Shown here: piece after piece, positions 18,379 to 28,030 of the stretch
Numbering within the stretch: the stretch's first letter is position 1
Layout of the letters: each line of letters starts with the position of its first letter
NCBI GenBank assembly: GCA_965214965.1
Contig: OZ244030.1
Span: 474,538-538,537, forward strand
Direction of reading: 5' to 3'
DNA length: 64,000 nucleotides
DNA from: CBDATW01 sp965214965
GTDB lineage: Bacteria; Bacillota_I; Bacilli_A; CBDATW01
The notes under the pieces: model-generated
Told to the model about the DNA's origin: nothing
Database searches by the model: none
The model's input: only the letters and a program-made list of their open reading frames with translations
Position numbers and translations under genes: made by a program

Positions 18379-19487
18379 TATTTACCTCCATTTTGAATAA
18401 ATGTAATTAATTCATCTTTTTTAAGTGATGAATAACCTTTATATCCTGCTTTTTTAGCTTGTGCTTTTAGTTCGGCAAGCGTAATTAATGATAGATCTAC
18501 TGAGTTTGATTGTGTTGAAGAAGTTTTTTCTTCTGTTTTTGTTTTATTTTTGGGTGATTCTTTTTTAAACTCTTCTCTTGGTTTTCTATCTTCTCTTGGT
18601 TTTCTATCTTCTCTTGGTTTTCTATCTTCTCTTGGTTTTCTATCTTCTCTTGGTTTTCTATCTTCTCTTGGTTTTCTATCTTCTCTTGGTTTTCTATCTT
18701 CTCTTGGTTTTCTTGGTGGGAACTTTATTTCTTCGTCTTTTGTATAAGCAAGAATTGGTTTTATTCCCTTACCTTCATTAATAGCATCAGCCATTAATGT
18801 AGTAAATAGTGACACTGATTTTACAGCATCATCGTTTCCTGGGATGGGGAAATCAATAATGTCTGGATTTGCGTTGGTATCAACAATAGCAATAACTGGA
18901 ATGCCAAGTTTTTTAGCTTCAAGAACTGCGTTCATTTCAATGTTTTGGTCTATAACAAAAATTGCTTTTGGCATGTATCTCATTCGTCTAATTCCGCCTA
19001 GGATCTTGTTTAGTTTCGCGTGTTCTTTCTGTAATCCAATAACTTCTTTTTTTGTTAGTTTTAAGAATGTACCTTCTTTTTCCATTTTTTCAATATTAGC
19101 CATTCTTCTAAAGTTATTTTTGATTGTTCTAAAGTTTGTAAGTGTTCCACCTAGTCATCTTTCTGAAACATACATTGCTCCACATCTTTCAGCTTGAGTT
19201 TTAATTGCCTCTTTTGCTTGTTTTTTTGTTCCAACAAAAATTACATCTCCACCTTTTTCTGAAACTGCTTTCAGAAAATCGTAAGCTGCTTGTGTTCTTT
19301 GAATTGTTTTTGATAAGTTTATAACATGTACACCTTTTTTAGATGTATGGATGAATTTTCTCATTTTTGGGTTTCATCTTCTTGTTTGGTGACCGAAGTG
19401 AGCACCTGCAACAAGAAGTTTTTGTGATGAAACCGCAAATTTTTTAGAGGTTTCTTTAGCTGCTGGGTTCGCTTTTTTGTTTTTCAT
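18378..19487 (-). CDS. rpsB: 30S ribosomal protein S2 with repeat tail and Rho-N/SAP-like domain
   Basis: S2, 369 aa against about 230-290 in most bacteria. Residues ~1-250 are a normal S2 core (GAHFGHQTRRWNPKM, FVGTKKQAKEAI, a TGA-encoded Trp in LGGTLTNFRT context, AIFVIDQNIEMNAVLEAKKLGIPVIAIVDTNANPD). Then come seven KPREDR hexapeptides plus one variant KPREEF, a Ser/Thr/Lys linker, and a C-terminal ~35-residue segment LAELKAQAKKAGYKGYSSLKK that resembles Rho N-terminal or SAP-type helix-extended-helix nucleic-acid-binding motifs. It is co-transcribed with tsf. Confidence 0.95.
18571..18714 (-). repeat. 18-bp tandem repeat inside rpsB (about 8 copies)
   Basis: Near-perfect direct repeat of an 18-base unit (plus-strand register TCTTCTCTTGGTTTTCTA) encoding KPREDR. 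Eight copies of the core TCTTGGTTTTCT are countable. The low nucleotide divergence between copies suggests recent slippage, so copy number may vary between strains. Confidence 0.9.
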
Positions 19488-19600
19488 ATTTAGTTTTCCT
19501 TTTTTTTGTTGTACTTCCATTATTTCTATGCAATCTCCACCATAAGGCACACGAAGATTGAATCCATAATGTGTTTTGTTTTTATAACATGAAGATTATA
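19488..19600 (-). promoter_or_regulatory. rpsB promoter and 5' leader
   Basis: A -10 TATAAT at 19595-19600 (minus strand) with a weak -35 TTTCAA about 16 bases upstream. The ~100-base leader holds a CAATCT...AGATTG inverted repeat near 19530-19560, and AGGAAAAC lies before the ATG. An rpsB leader autoregulated by S2 is known in Proteobacteria; any such role here is a guess. Confidence 0.45.
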
Positions 19601-19620
19601 TCATAATTAGAGTGATTTGA

Positions 19621-19649
19621 AAATAAAAACTCGATTAGAGTTTTTATTT
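19621..19649 (-). terminator. Terminator after ptsI
   Basis: Perfect 12-bp stem AAATAAAAACTC/GAGTTTTTATTT with a five-base loop, directly at the ptsI stop codon. Confidence 0.75.
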
Positions 19650-21344
19650 TTATTTTAATAATTCTTTAACTTCTGCTTCAGTTGCGCAATTTAAAGCTTT
19701 TTCCGCAAGTTTTTTACACAATTCCATAGTAGTTGATCTAATTATGGATTTTGCTTTAAGCATTGATATTGCTGACATGGAAAACTCATCTAGACCAAGA
19801 CCCAGTAAAATTTTAATAGCTTCTGGGTTACCGGCCATTTCTCCACACATTCCTGTTCATTTTCCTTCTGCATGAGATGCATCAATAACTTTTTTAACAG
19901 ATCTTAAAATAGAAGGGTTTAATGTTTGGTATAAATATGAAATATTATTATTCATTCTATCGCAAGCAAATGTATATTGCAGTAGATCGTTTGTACCAAT
20001 TGAGAAGAAATCGGCTTCTTTGGCAAATTTATCTGCAAGCATAACTGCTGATGGAACTTCCATCATCATACCTACATCATATTTCCCAATTTTAATTCCT
20101 TCTTGTTGGAGTTTATCTGCTTCTTCTAACAAAATTTGTTTTGCACTTCTAAATTCTTCTATTGTGGCTATAAGTGGAAACATTATATGCAGTTTACCAA
20201 ATGATGACGCTCTTAGTAAAGCTCTTAATTGCGTTCTAAATACATCTGTTTTATCCAGACACATTCTAATTGCTCTATAACCTAAGAATGGGTTCATTTC
20301 TTCTGGAAATTTATAATAAGGTAGTATTTTGTCCCCACCAATATCAAGTGTTCTAATTACAACTCCTTTATCACCCATTGCTTCTAAAACTTTTTTGTAT
20401 GCTTCGAATTGTTTTTCTTCATCAGGTCAATCTGATGCATTCATATAAAGAAATTCTGACCTAAAAAGGCCAATGGCATCAGCGCCGTTTTTCAAAACTT
20501 GATCTATATCCTCAAATGTACCAATATTTGCAGCCACTAAAACTTCCCTTCCATCTAATGTTACAGATTTCTCTTTAACTAATTTTTGAAGTTCTGCTTT
20601 TTCTTTTGATAGTTTTTCTGCTACCTCTGTTGCTGCTTTAACTTTTTCTTCGCTAGGATCTAAAATACATTCACCAGTTTCGCCATTTACTAGTATTAAC
20701 TTCCCATCTTGGACTTCAGATAAAATATGACCTACCCCAACTACTGCTGGTAATTCAAGAGACCTTGCCATGATGGCTGAATGAGATGTTGATCCGCCTA
20801 TTTCTGTAACAAAAGCTTTTACATGAGAATTTAATTGAGCTGTTTGTGACGGAGTCAAGTCTTCTGCCACAATAATCACATCTTCTTTAATAGAGCTCAA
20901 TTCTTTTATTGGCACACCCATAATATGATGTAGAACTCTTGTAGAAACATCTTTTATATCTGTTGCCCTTTCCTTCATGTAAGAATCATCCATATTTTCA
21001 AACATTTCAATAAATTTGGAAGCCACGGAATTATATGCAGATTCTGCACAAACTTTTTCAACTTCGATAATAGTTTTAGACTCCGAAAAAAATGATGGAT
21101 CTCCAGCAATTTGAATATGAGCATCAAAAATTGCAGAATGTTCTTCTCCAAGTTTTGCAATAGAATCATTTCTAATCTTTTCTATCTCTTGTTTTGAAAC
21201 ATCAATTGCTTTTTGTAATTTCTCAATTTCTATAGATGCGTTTTCAATTAATTTTTTTTCAATTACAAGATTGCCTTCTTCTAGTTTAAATATTTTAGCT
21301 ACAACTATACCTGGTGATGCCGCTTTACCATTAATTATTTTCAT
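19650..21344 (-). CDS. ptsI: Phosphoenolpyruvate-protein phosphotransferase (PTS enzyme I)
   Basis: Enzyme I, 564 aa, which transfers phosphate from PEP to HPr to drive PTS sugar import and glycolysis. The phosphohistidine domain has the active-site His in GGSTSHSAIMARSLELPAVV (about residue 188). The C-terminal PEP-binding barrel includes RTLDIGGDK, FLGYRAIRMCL, MMEVPSAV, FFSIGTNDLLQYT and CGEMAG with the catalytic Cys. TGA codons encode Trp before TGMCGEMAG and near residue 307. It lies 16 bases downstream of hrcA, so the two are probably co-transcribed. Confidence 0.96.
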
Positions 21345-21360
21345 TATTTTCCCTTAAAAT

Positions 21361-22332
21361 TTATTTGTATATTTCTTCTATTTTCTCTACTACTTTGCTT
21401 AAAAGAGCGTTTACTTTTTCATATTCCATTCTTGTGGGACCAATAAGTGCAAAGTGTCCTTTTGAACCTTTAACTTCATATTTATGTTTTATAATAGAAG
21501 TTCCCTCTGGATTTATTAAAATATCTTTTTCTTGCTCTTTTAAAAATTGGTCAAATGTTGAATGATTATTTATTATTTTAATCAACTTAGCCATTGTTTC
21601 TTGATCAACATCTTCATATCTTACAATATTCGAAGTTCCATGTGAATATTCTGATTTCTTAGTAAAAGATATCATCTCATAAACAAAGTTTTGAAACATA
21701 GTTTCCAAACCTTTAATTTGATTTTCAATTGCGGGTGCTATTGCTTTAAGTCTTTGTTCTACTTCAGAAATTGGAGTATAAACTAATCTTTGATTTAAAA
21801 TATCAAATAATTTTTCTAAATCATTTAATGTTTGATTTTCATTGATTTGGAATACTTTATTATAAACATTTCCTTTGTTTGTGATTATTAATGCTACTAC
21901 TGATGATTCATTTACAGGATTTAGTTGAATTTGTTGTAAAACCTCTTTTTTATCATAAGGTGTAATAACAACTGTGGCTAAATTTGTAATATCAGAAACA
22001 ATTTTGGAAGCTTGATCTAAAACATATTCAATATTTTGGTTTCGACTATCAAATAAAGTTTGTAATTTATCATTTAATGAAACTTCTTGCAAAATCATAA
22101 GCTCATCTACGTAATACTGAATCCCTTTAGTAGTTGGTTTTCTTCCGCCTGATTTATGTGGTTGTTCCAAAAAACCTAATTGTTCTAAAACTGTCATTTC
22201 CTGTCTTATGGTAGCAGAAGAGCAATCCATGCCTTTGGCATCAGAAATAATACTGGAAGAAACAGCTTTTCCTGTCTTAACAAATATTTCAGTTATGTGT
22301 TTTAAGATTAATTTTTGTCTTTCTTTTAGCAT
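21361..22332 (-). CDS. hrcA: Heat-inducible transcription repressor HrcA
   Basis: HrcA, 323 aa, repressor of chaperone genes at CIRCE operators. The N-terminal winged helix-turn-helix is clear (LKERQKLILKHITEIFVKTGKAVSS, SSATIRQEMTVLEQLGFLEQPHKSGGRKPTTKGI). The C-terminal GAF-like and dimerization parts are present (HSTFDQFLKEQ, HFALIGPTRMEYEKV). The start at 22332 is chosen for the GGAGG six bases upstream. A CIRCE-like inverted repeat overlaps its promoter, so it is probably autoregulated. A decayed copy of its 5' half lies at 23945-24224. Confidence 0.95.
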   Translation of the reverse strand: MLKERQKLILKHITEIFVKTGKAVSSSIISDAKGMDCSSATIRQEMTVLEQLGFLEQPHKSGGRKPTTKGIQYYVDELMILQEVSLNDKLQTLFDSRNQNIEYVLDQASKIVSDITNLATVVITPYDKKEVLQQIQLNPVNESSVVALIITNKGNVYNKVFQINENQTLNDLEKLFDILNQRLVYTPISEVEQRLKAIAPAIENQIKGLETMFQNFVYEMISFTKKSEYSHGTSNIVRYEDVDQETMAKLIKIINNHSTFDQFLKEQEKDILINPEGTSIIKHKYEVKGSKGHFALIGPTRMEYEKVNALLSKVVEKIEEIYK

Positions 22333-22347
22333 AATAGCCTCCATATT

Positions 22348-22392
22348 ATTATATAAAAATTTAGCAAACTTATGTTGAAATTGCTAAATTTT
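22348..22392 (-). promoter_or_regulatory. CIRCE-like operator and promoter of hrcA
   Basis: A perfect 12-base inverted repeat (AAAATTTAGCAA at 22356-22367, TTGCTAAATTTT at 22381-22392) contains TTAGCA and TGCTAA separated by 15 bases, exactly the CIRCE geometry. The inner CTC/GAG bases differ from the consensus. A TATAAT at 22348-22353 (minus strand) sits just downstream, so bound HrcA would block transcription. Confidence 0.8.
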
Positions 22393-22905
22393 ATTTTATT
22401 TAAATTGAAGGAGTTTTATATTTGCCTGCTTATCAAACAACTATTGAGACTGAATTTTTATATAAATTCAGCTTTATTTCTAACGTAACGACTAACCTTC
22501 CCTTAAAAATATCGCCTAAAAAGTCTTTTAAATTTTTCAACTACTAATTTAGAGAAATTAGCATCCAAGTGTGCAGCGATTTTTGATCTCACAGATGATA
22601 AAATCCATAATTAATTTCTTTAAAGAATATGATTGTAAGGTTTTTAATATTGTGTTTCACATATTTTTCCTTGTATTATTTTTATTTGTTTTGTTTTAAA
22701 AGAAGTTGGGCCTTGTAATTATTGGTGCAATCTAAAAACTTCTAATTCTTCTTCTTAATTAATTTTTATTAAAATTTTTGTCTTAATAAAGATTTGTTTT
22801 TCATTAATCTCTAAAATGTTTTATAAGGCCTGTGCTGCACATCATCTTTTTGGAAGGGCTGAAATTAATGGTTGAAATTAAAAATATCACCAATACGATT
22901 TATTT
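22393..22905. other. 513-bp stretch with no intact gene
   Basis: Both strands are full of stop codons. On the minus strand, short open patches with a coding look remain (for example SSVRSKIAAHLDANFSKLVV near 22560-22610 and DDVQHRPYKTF near 22800-22840) in changing frames. It reads as a decayed gene or element. I could not assign its origin. Confidence 0.5.
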
Positions 22906-23754
22906 TTATCTTAGTATGTCACATTTTTGAAAGAAATCATAAATAAATTCTCCTACTCCTTCTTCATCATTTGTGTATTTTGTAATATAGTCTGCTACTT
23001 GGTGAATATTTTTATTTGAATTTTTCATAGCCACTGAAACAGCAGCAGTTTTAATCATATCTATATCGTTGTTTGAATCTCCAAATACTATTGTCTCATC
23101 TAATTTAATTATGCCTTTTTCCTCTAAAGACTTTAGGCCCGAAGCTTTATTTATATCCGAGGGCATAAAATCTAAAAGCCCTACTGCAGATCTTACCAAA
23201 TAAGAATCATTGAAAGAATTAAAAAAATCAAAGATTTTTTTTTCATCATAATCACTAGAGTCCTTCGATGTTATTAAAATTTTTAGAACATTTTCTAAAT
23301 TATTTTTAAAAGTAGTGATGGGTGTTTTGCAATCATCAGGTTGAGATTTTTTATTATTGCGTAATCAAAATAAATGGCGAGATTTTATATACTCTTTATA
23401 TTGAATTTCTTTATCTGTATAAACCATGAAGTTTATTTTATGTTCAGAAACATAATCTATAATTCTCTCTAAAGTTTTTTTATTGTGCTTTTTATGGTAA
23501 TAACTTGTTTTATTTTGGTTATTAAAAATTAGATTTCCATTGATTGAAACTGTCGGAAGATCCGGATTAACAGCTTTGATAATTTCCAAAGCTAGATAAT
23601 ATGGTCTACCGGTTGCTATTCCAATTTTAACACCTTGATTCTTTAATCACTCTAAAGATTTTAGCGTGGCTTTTGTTATTTTTTTATCTGAATTAAGCAA
23701 GGTTCCATCTAAATCAAAATATGCATATTTTATTTTATTTTTTGTTTTTTTCAT
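22906..23754 (-). CDS. Cof-type HAD-superfamily phosphatase
   Basis: HAD hydrolase of the Cof/YidA type, 282 aa. Motif I is YFDLDGTLLNS (nucleophile and acid/base Asp, about residue 14), motif II is the Thr/Gly region near GIATGRPYYLAL, and motif IV is VFGDSNNDIDM. The family removes phosphate from sugar phosphates, FMN or pyridoxal phosphate; the substrate here is unknown. One TGA encodes Trp in LFWLRNN. An ATG at 23772 is an alternative start; neither has a clear ribosome binding site. The gene sits between two decayed regions. Confidence 0.88.
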
Positions 23755-23944
23755 AATAACTGTTTTTTTCATGTTTTCTAATGTAATTGCATTCTTAAAT
23801 ATATTTTACTGCTTCTTTTTACCTAAATTAAGAGTTTTCGTAAAATATGCTATTTTAACTGGTTTTTCAGGAGTTAGTGCTAAATCAGCCACATCTCTAA
23901 TGATAATTTGAAATTTTGAATATTATCATACATAGTTTTTTAAA

Positions 23945-24224
23945 ATTTTAGTTTATAATTTATCAATTAATTGAACTTATTGTAAAATCATATACTCATC
24001 TAAGTAATGTTGAATTACTTATGTATTTGGTTTGCTGCTCCGAATGAATATGTTTGTGTTTTATAACCTAATTTTTCTAATACTGCCATCTCTTAACTTA
24101 TTTAGCCAAAGAGTAATCAATTACTGACTCATCTTAAATAATACTTAAACTTCTAGACATTCTGGTTTTAAAAAAAGATTTCCTTTATATGTTTTAAAAT
24201 TAATTTCCTTTTTTATTTTAACAT
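23945..24224 (-). pseudogene. Decayed 5' copy of hrcA
   Basis: Reading the minus strand from an ATG at 24224 gives KRKLILKHIKEIF, later EMAVLEKLGY and finally HYLDEYMILQ, V.LIDKL. These align in order with HrcA residues KLILKHITEIF, EMTVLEQLGF and YYVDELMILQEVSLNDKL. In-frame TAA/TAG stops and frameshifts interrupt it, and only the helix-turn-helix half is left. DNA-level similarity to 22081-22332 is also evident. It is a paralogous relic and not a functional gene. Confidence 0.85.
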
Positions 24225-24355
24225 AATATCCTTTTGTGTGGGGTTGTAAGATTTTATGGGTGTTATTTGCTAGCAAAAAGCGTTTCCATTTACATAAATA
24301 TTAAAAACCAATTAAATTTTTATTTTTCATAAAATAAGCTAAACTACTTTTTTGT

Positions 24356-24361
24356 TATAAT
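24356..24361 (+). promoter_or_regulatory. -10 element giving a probable leaderless ymdB transcript
   Basis: TATAAT ends only six bases before the ATG at 24368, and there is no Shine-Dalgarno. Transcription would start at or next to the ATG. The -35 region is weak. Confidence 0.5.
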
Positions 24362-24367
24362 TATTTT

Positions 24368-25153
24368 ATGAAAATAATATTTATTGGCGACATAATGGCT
24401 GATGCAGGGATTAAAGCAGTAAAAAAAGAGCTTCCTGCTCTTATCGAAAAATATAGTATAGATTACTGTATAGCTAATGGCGAAAATGTTTCAAATGCAA
24501 AATCAATGAACAAGGAACATTATCAAATTTTAATGAAATTTGGTATTGATTTTTTTACAATGGGGAATCACACATTCGACCAAGGAAAATTATTTGAATA
24601 TCTCGATGATGTGGAAAATATCATTATACCAGCTAATTACAATTACACATTAAACTATCCAGGCACAAAAATTGTTAAAATAAATGGTAAAAGAGTTAGA
24701 ATAACTAACTTTTTAGGGCAAGTAAAAATGTCTCCTATTCCAAATTGTCCATGAAAAATAATGGACGAAATTGTAAAAATAGATGATAGTGATATTCATA
24801 TTGTGGATTTTCATGGTGAATGCAATATTGAAAAATTAGCTTTTTACAATAAATATAAAGATTTTGTTTCATTTGCAACCGGAACACACACACATGTTCA
24901 AACAGCAGATGAATCTATTTTAGACGGCAAAATAGCATTTATTAGTGATGCGGGAATGACTGGGCCATATGATTCTGTAAACGGAGTTGATTTAACTTGT
25001 GGAATTAAAAATATTAAAACCAAAATCCCAGGACCATCTACACCAGCAGATGGGAAATATCAATTTAATGCTGTTATAGTTGAATTTGATGATGAAACAA
25101 ATAATCCTGTTTATATTGAAAGAATTAATATTGTAGAAAGGAAAAAAGTTTAA
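24368..25153 (+). CDS. ymdB: YmdB-family metallophosphoesterase (2',3'-cyclic nucleotide phosphodiesterase)
   Basis: YmdB-type dinuclear-metal phosphodiesterase, 261 aa. By comparison with the B. subtilis family member, the metal ligands are all present: D8 (GDIM), E39-N40 (NGEN), N67-H68 (GNHTFD), H149 (DFHGE), H174 and H176 (GTHTH). One TGA encodes Trp at residue 129. The family hydrolyses cyclic nucleotides and influences RNA turnover and cell fate in Bacillus. It is followed two bases later by a paralogue, so they form a two-gene operon. Confidence 0.92.
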
Positions 25154-25155
25154 TT

Positions 25156-25941
25156 ATGAAAGTTTTGTTTGTAGGAGATATTTATGGAAAAACTGGTTTA
25201 AAAGCCATTAAAAATGAATTACCAAAAATTATTAAAAATTATGGAATTGATTTTACTTTTGTAAATGCCAATAATGCTAATAATGGAAAAGTTTTGAATT
25301 TTAATCAGTATCAAGTCTTGGTCAATTCTGGAGTAAATGCAATTACTTTAGGAAATAATGTTTTTGATCGTGAAAAATTATTGAAATTCATTTCTAAAGC
25401 ACCAAATATTTTGATCCCTCAAAATTGTAACTATAAAATTAAGCACCCCGGAACAAAGATATTTAAAATAAAAAACTTAAAAATTAGAATCACTAATTTA
25501 TTAGGTCAATATTTTGTAAATACTGGCCAAATGCCAAGTTGCCCTTTTGATTCAATGGAAGAGATCATTAAAAATGATTGTAGTGATTTTCATCTAGTCG
25601 ATTTTCATGGTAAAGCTGCTTTTGAAAAAACAGCTTTTGCATATAATTTTATGGATAATATTTCATTTTTAGGAGGTACACATAGTGGTGTTCAAACTGC
25701 GGATGAAAAAATTATAAAATCAAAAACAGCCTTTATTACAGATGCAGGTATAGCAAGTGCTGTGAATTCAATTTGTGGTATTAATCCTGAATCAGCAATT
25801 AAAATCATGCAAAAAAAGCTTCCTTTAAATTTTCAAGAAGCTTCTGGATTTTATAAAATATGTGGTGTCATAATTGAATTTGATGTAATATCTAAAAAAC
25901 CAATTTTGATAAATAGAATAAATGTTTTTGAAAATATTTAA
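25156..25941 (+). CDS. YmdB paralogue lacking metal ligands (probable pseudoenzyme)
   Basis: A 261-aa paralogue of the upstream gene, colinear over its full length. Of the family metal ligands it keeps D8, N40, N67 and the equivalents of H149 and H174. It has N in place of E39 (NANN), N in place of H68 (GNNVFD) and G in place of H176 (GTHSG). The fold-determining segments and length are maintained and no stop interrupts it, so it looks selected for a non-catalytic or altered role. A regulatory partner of the active copy is plausible but unproven. Confidence 0.88.
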   Translation: MKVLFVGDIYGKTGLKAIKNELPKIIKNYGIDFTFVNANNANNGKVLNFNQYQVLVNSGVNAITLGNNVFDREKLLKFISKAPNILIPQNCNYKIKHPGTKIFKIKNLKIRITNLLGQYFVNTGQMPSCPFDSMEEIIKNDCSDFHLVDFHGKAAFEKTAFAYNFMDNISFLGGTHSGVQTADEKIIKSKTAFITDAGIASAVNSICGINPESAIKIMQKKLPLNFQEASGFYKICGVIIEFDVISKKPILINRINVFENI

Positions 25942-26029
25942 TATTACTTGTTTTTTGTAAAAAATAAATGTTAGAATTAATTTGATATTACTAATATCAA
26001 CAAAATTAAGGGACAAAAACATAAAGAAA

Positions 26030-27103
26030 ATGAAAAAAATCTTTACATTAGGAATCATTGCTTCATTAATTGGAGCATGTGGTGGTGGTACATCTAAAAA
26101 TACCAAAGCAGTCTACATGACTGATGGGGGAGCTCTTGAAGGCAGCGCATTCCATATATTAGCAAATCAAGGTGTAGGTAATTACACAGGGAATTATGAA
26201 AACTACATTATTCCAAAAAGCACAACCATTGGAGACTTAACAGTTCTTTTGGCAAACACACACAAGACAACTGATATCATTGTTATCGGTGGGGCAGCTG
26301 CAGATCCGGCAGTTAAAGAATACTTAAAAACTATTCCAGAAGGTAAAGGTATTATCTTAACAGGTAGCCCTTCAAACTATACTTTCACTCACCCTCAAGC
26401 TAATCTAATTCAAACAGAATGAAAGCAATTGTCATTTTATGTTGGATATCTTGCAGCTAAACATCTTTCAGAAAATAAGGATAAATTTGACACAGAAAGT
26501 TCTGAGGGATTAAAACTCGGAGCATTTGGAGGTTTGAACATTCCAAACGTTACAAAAATTATTGCAGGTTATCAACAAGGTATTGAATACTGAAATAATA
26601 ATTTACCAGATGATGGGCATCAAGTAGAATTTATGGCGCAAAGCAATGACGGTTATTACACAGGGAGTTTTTTACCTGGTAAAGGGAAAGCAATGGCAGA
26701 AAAACTTGTTAACCAAGAAGCAGATATGATATTCCATTGTGCTGGGCCACAAGTTCTAGATGCATTAGAAGTTATTGAAAACAAAAAAGCTCATACACTA
26801 GTAATTGGTTTTCAAGATGATGAATCAAAAACTTTTGAAGAACACTCTGAAAAATTCTTTACATCTACTTTAAGTGCATTGGATGAAACGGTACATAAAA
26901 TAATTAAAAAAGCTGTAGAAGATAAAGGCGAAGATAAATATGCGCTAGGTCAAAACACAGCAGTTACAATGGATTCTCCTGGAGAATTCTTGCTTGCAAC
27001 TGGTGGAGGCAATAAACTTACTAAAGAAGAATGAGAAACTGTTCTTAAAAATGAAAAACTTAAAGAAGCCGCAAAGCAAGTTACAGACAATATTAATGAT
27101 TAG
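26030..27103 (+). CDS. BMP-family (PnrA-type) nucleoside-binding lipoprotein
   Basis: Substrate-binding lipoprotein of the basic membrane protein family, 357 aa. The signal peptide KKIFTLGIIASLIGAC ends in a lipobox Cys at about residue 17. The mature part has the periplasmic-binding fold, including LGAFGGLNIPNVTKIIAGYQQGIEY and ADMIFHCAGPQVLDALE. Four or so TGA codons encode Trp. BMP proteins bind nucleosides for NupABC-type ABC transporters, and the matching ATPase and permeases lie convergently at 27140-30621. The start at 26030 is set by the signal peptide; the ribosome binding site is weak. Confidence 0.92.
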
Positions 27104-27104
27104 T

Positions 27105-27135
27105 AAAAATAAAAGCATTTGCTTTTATTTTTTTT
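27105..27135. terminator. Bidirectional terminator between the lipoprotein and permease genes
   Basis: 12-bp stem AAAAATAAAAGC/GCTTTTATTTTT with a four-base loop and T runs, serving both convergent genes. Confidence 0.8.
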
Positions 27136-27139
27136 ATAT

Positions 27140-28024
27140 CTAATCAAGTGGTAAACCAATTGCTTTTGGATTTCTTGAATTTTTACCATATCTTATTAAT
27201 ACTAGTAATGTAATTATATATGGAGCAGCTAACTGCAAATTTCGTGGAATAAATTCAAATGCTTTTAAATTATAATATGAAGCTGCATTAAAACTTGAAA
27301 ATATCATAGCTGCTATAAAAATGGATTTGACTCGTCATTGACCGAATATTAGTACAGATAAAGCCACGAATCCCATTCCATATACTGGTCCTTTAAAATT
27401 TGAAGAAACAAAAGTTGTAAAAAACGCTCCAGATATTCCTGCAAATATTCCTGAAAGTATTAGTCCTATTCATCTTTGTTTTTTAGGACAAAATCCAACT
27501 GCAAGTAATGCTGATGGATTTTCACCAGTTGTTATGAATCTTAAGCCATGTTTTGTTTTGTTAATCATATATCAAACAAAGAATAATAAAATGCAACTTA
27601 TAATAAAGTAATAATTCATTATTGACATAATTCCCTCGAAGCTAATTCTCCAAGGTTTATATCTTGTAGGGATGTAACCAGTTCCTTTTGATACAACCTT
27701 TACAACAAACATTGAGAAACCAGAAATAAGTATATTTAAACCTAGGCCAGCCACTGCATGGTTTGCTTTCTTATTAATTGTCAAATAACCCAGCATTAAA
27801 GAAACTGTTATAGAGCCTAACATAGCACATACAAAAGCAAATATAATAGGTAAATTTAAATATCCAATAACAGAAAATATTAATGCACCAATTGTCATTT
27901 GTGCTTCAATAGCAATATTAACAGTTCCGGTTCTTTCAGATAATAATCCTGCAATTGCACCCAGCGAAATAATTGAGAACAAAAGTAATATCAAATTAAT
28001 TAAATCAAAATATGTTTGTATCAT
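27140..28024 (-). CDS. Nucleoside ABC transporter permease, NupC-type
   Basis: Integral membrane permease of the BPD_transp_2 family, 294 aa, about 8-9 hydrophobic segments. Family segments LGAIAGLLSERTGTVNIAIE and the Gly/Ala-rich NHAVAGLGLNILISG are present; GENPSALLAVGF is the cytoplasmic coupling region. Several TGA Trp codons. It is the third gene of the ATPase-permease-permease operon. Confidence 0.9.
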
Positions 28025-28030
28025 TATTTT

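Larger units (their letters stand above)
23773..24367. other. Intergenic region with hrcA relic and leaderless-type promoter
   Basis: The 595-bp gap holds the hrcA relic (23945-24224) and the promoter of the next plus-strand gene near 24356. An open minus-strand patch at about 23810-23910 (DVADLALTPEKPVKIAYFTK) has no start and may be another remnant. Nothing else is recognisable. Confidence 0.5.

Noticed and set aside
18571..18714. Direct repeats as a possible CRISPR array
   Set aside because: Units are 18 bp with no spacers and keep an open reading frame inside rpsB.
18550..18781. Plus-strand ORFs opposite the rpsB repeats (SLGFLS-type repeat proteins)
   Set aside because: They are antisense readings of the KPREDR repeat in an unmistakable S2 gene.
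22393..22905. Insertion sequence with terminal repeats
   Set aside because: No inverted terminal repeats, target duplication or transposase catalytic motifs could be recognised.
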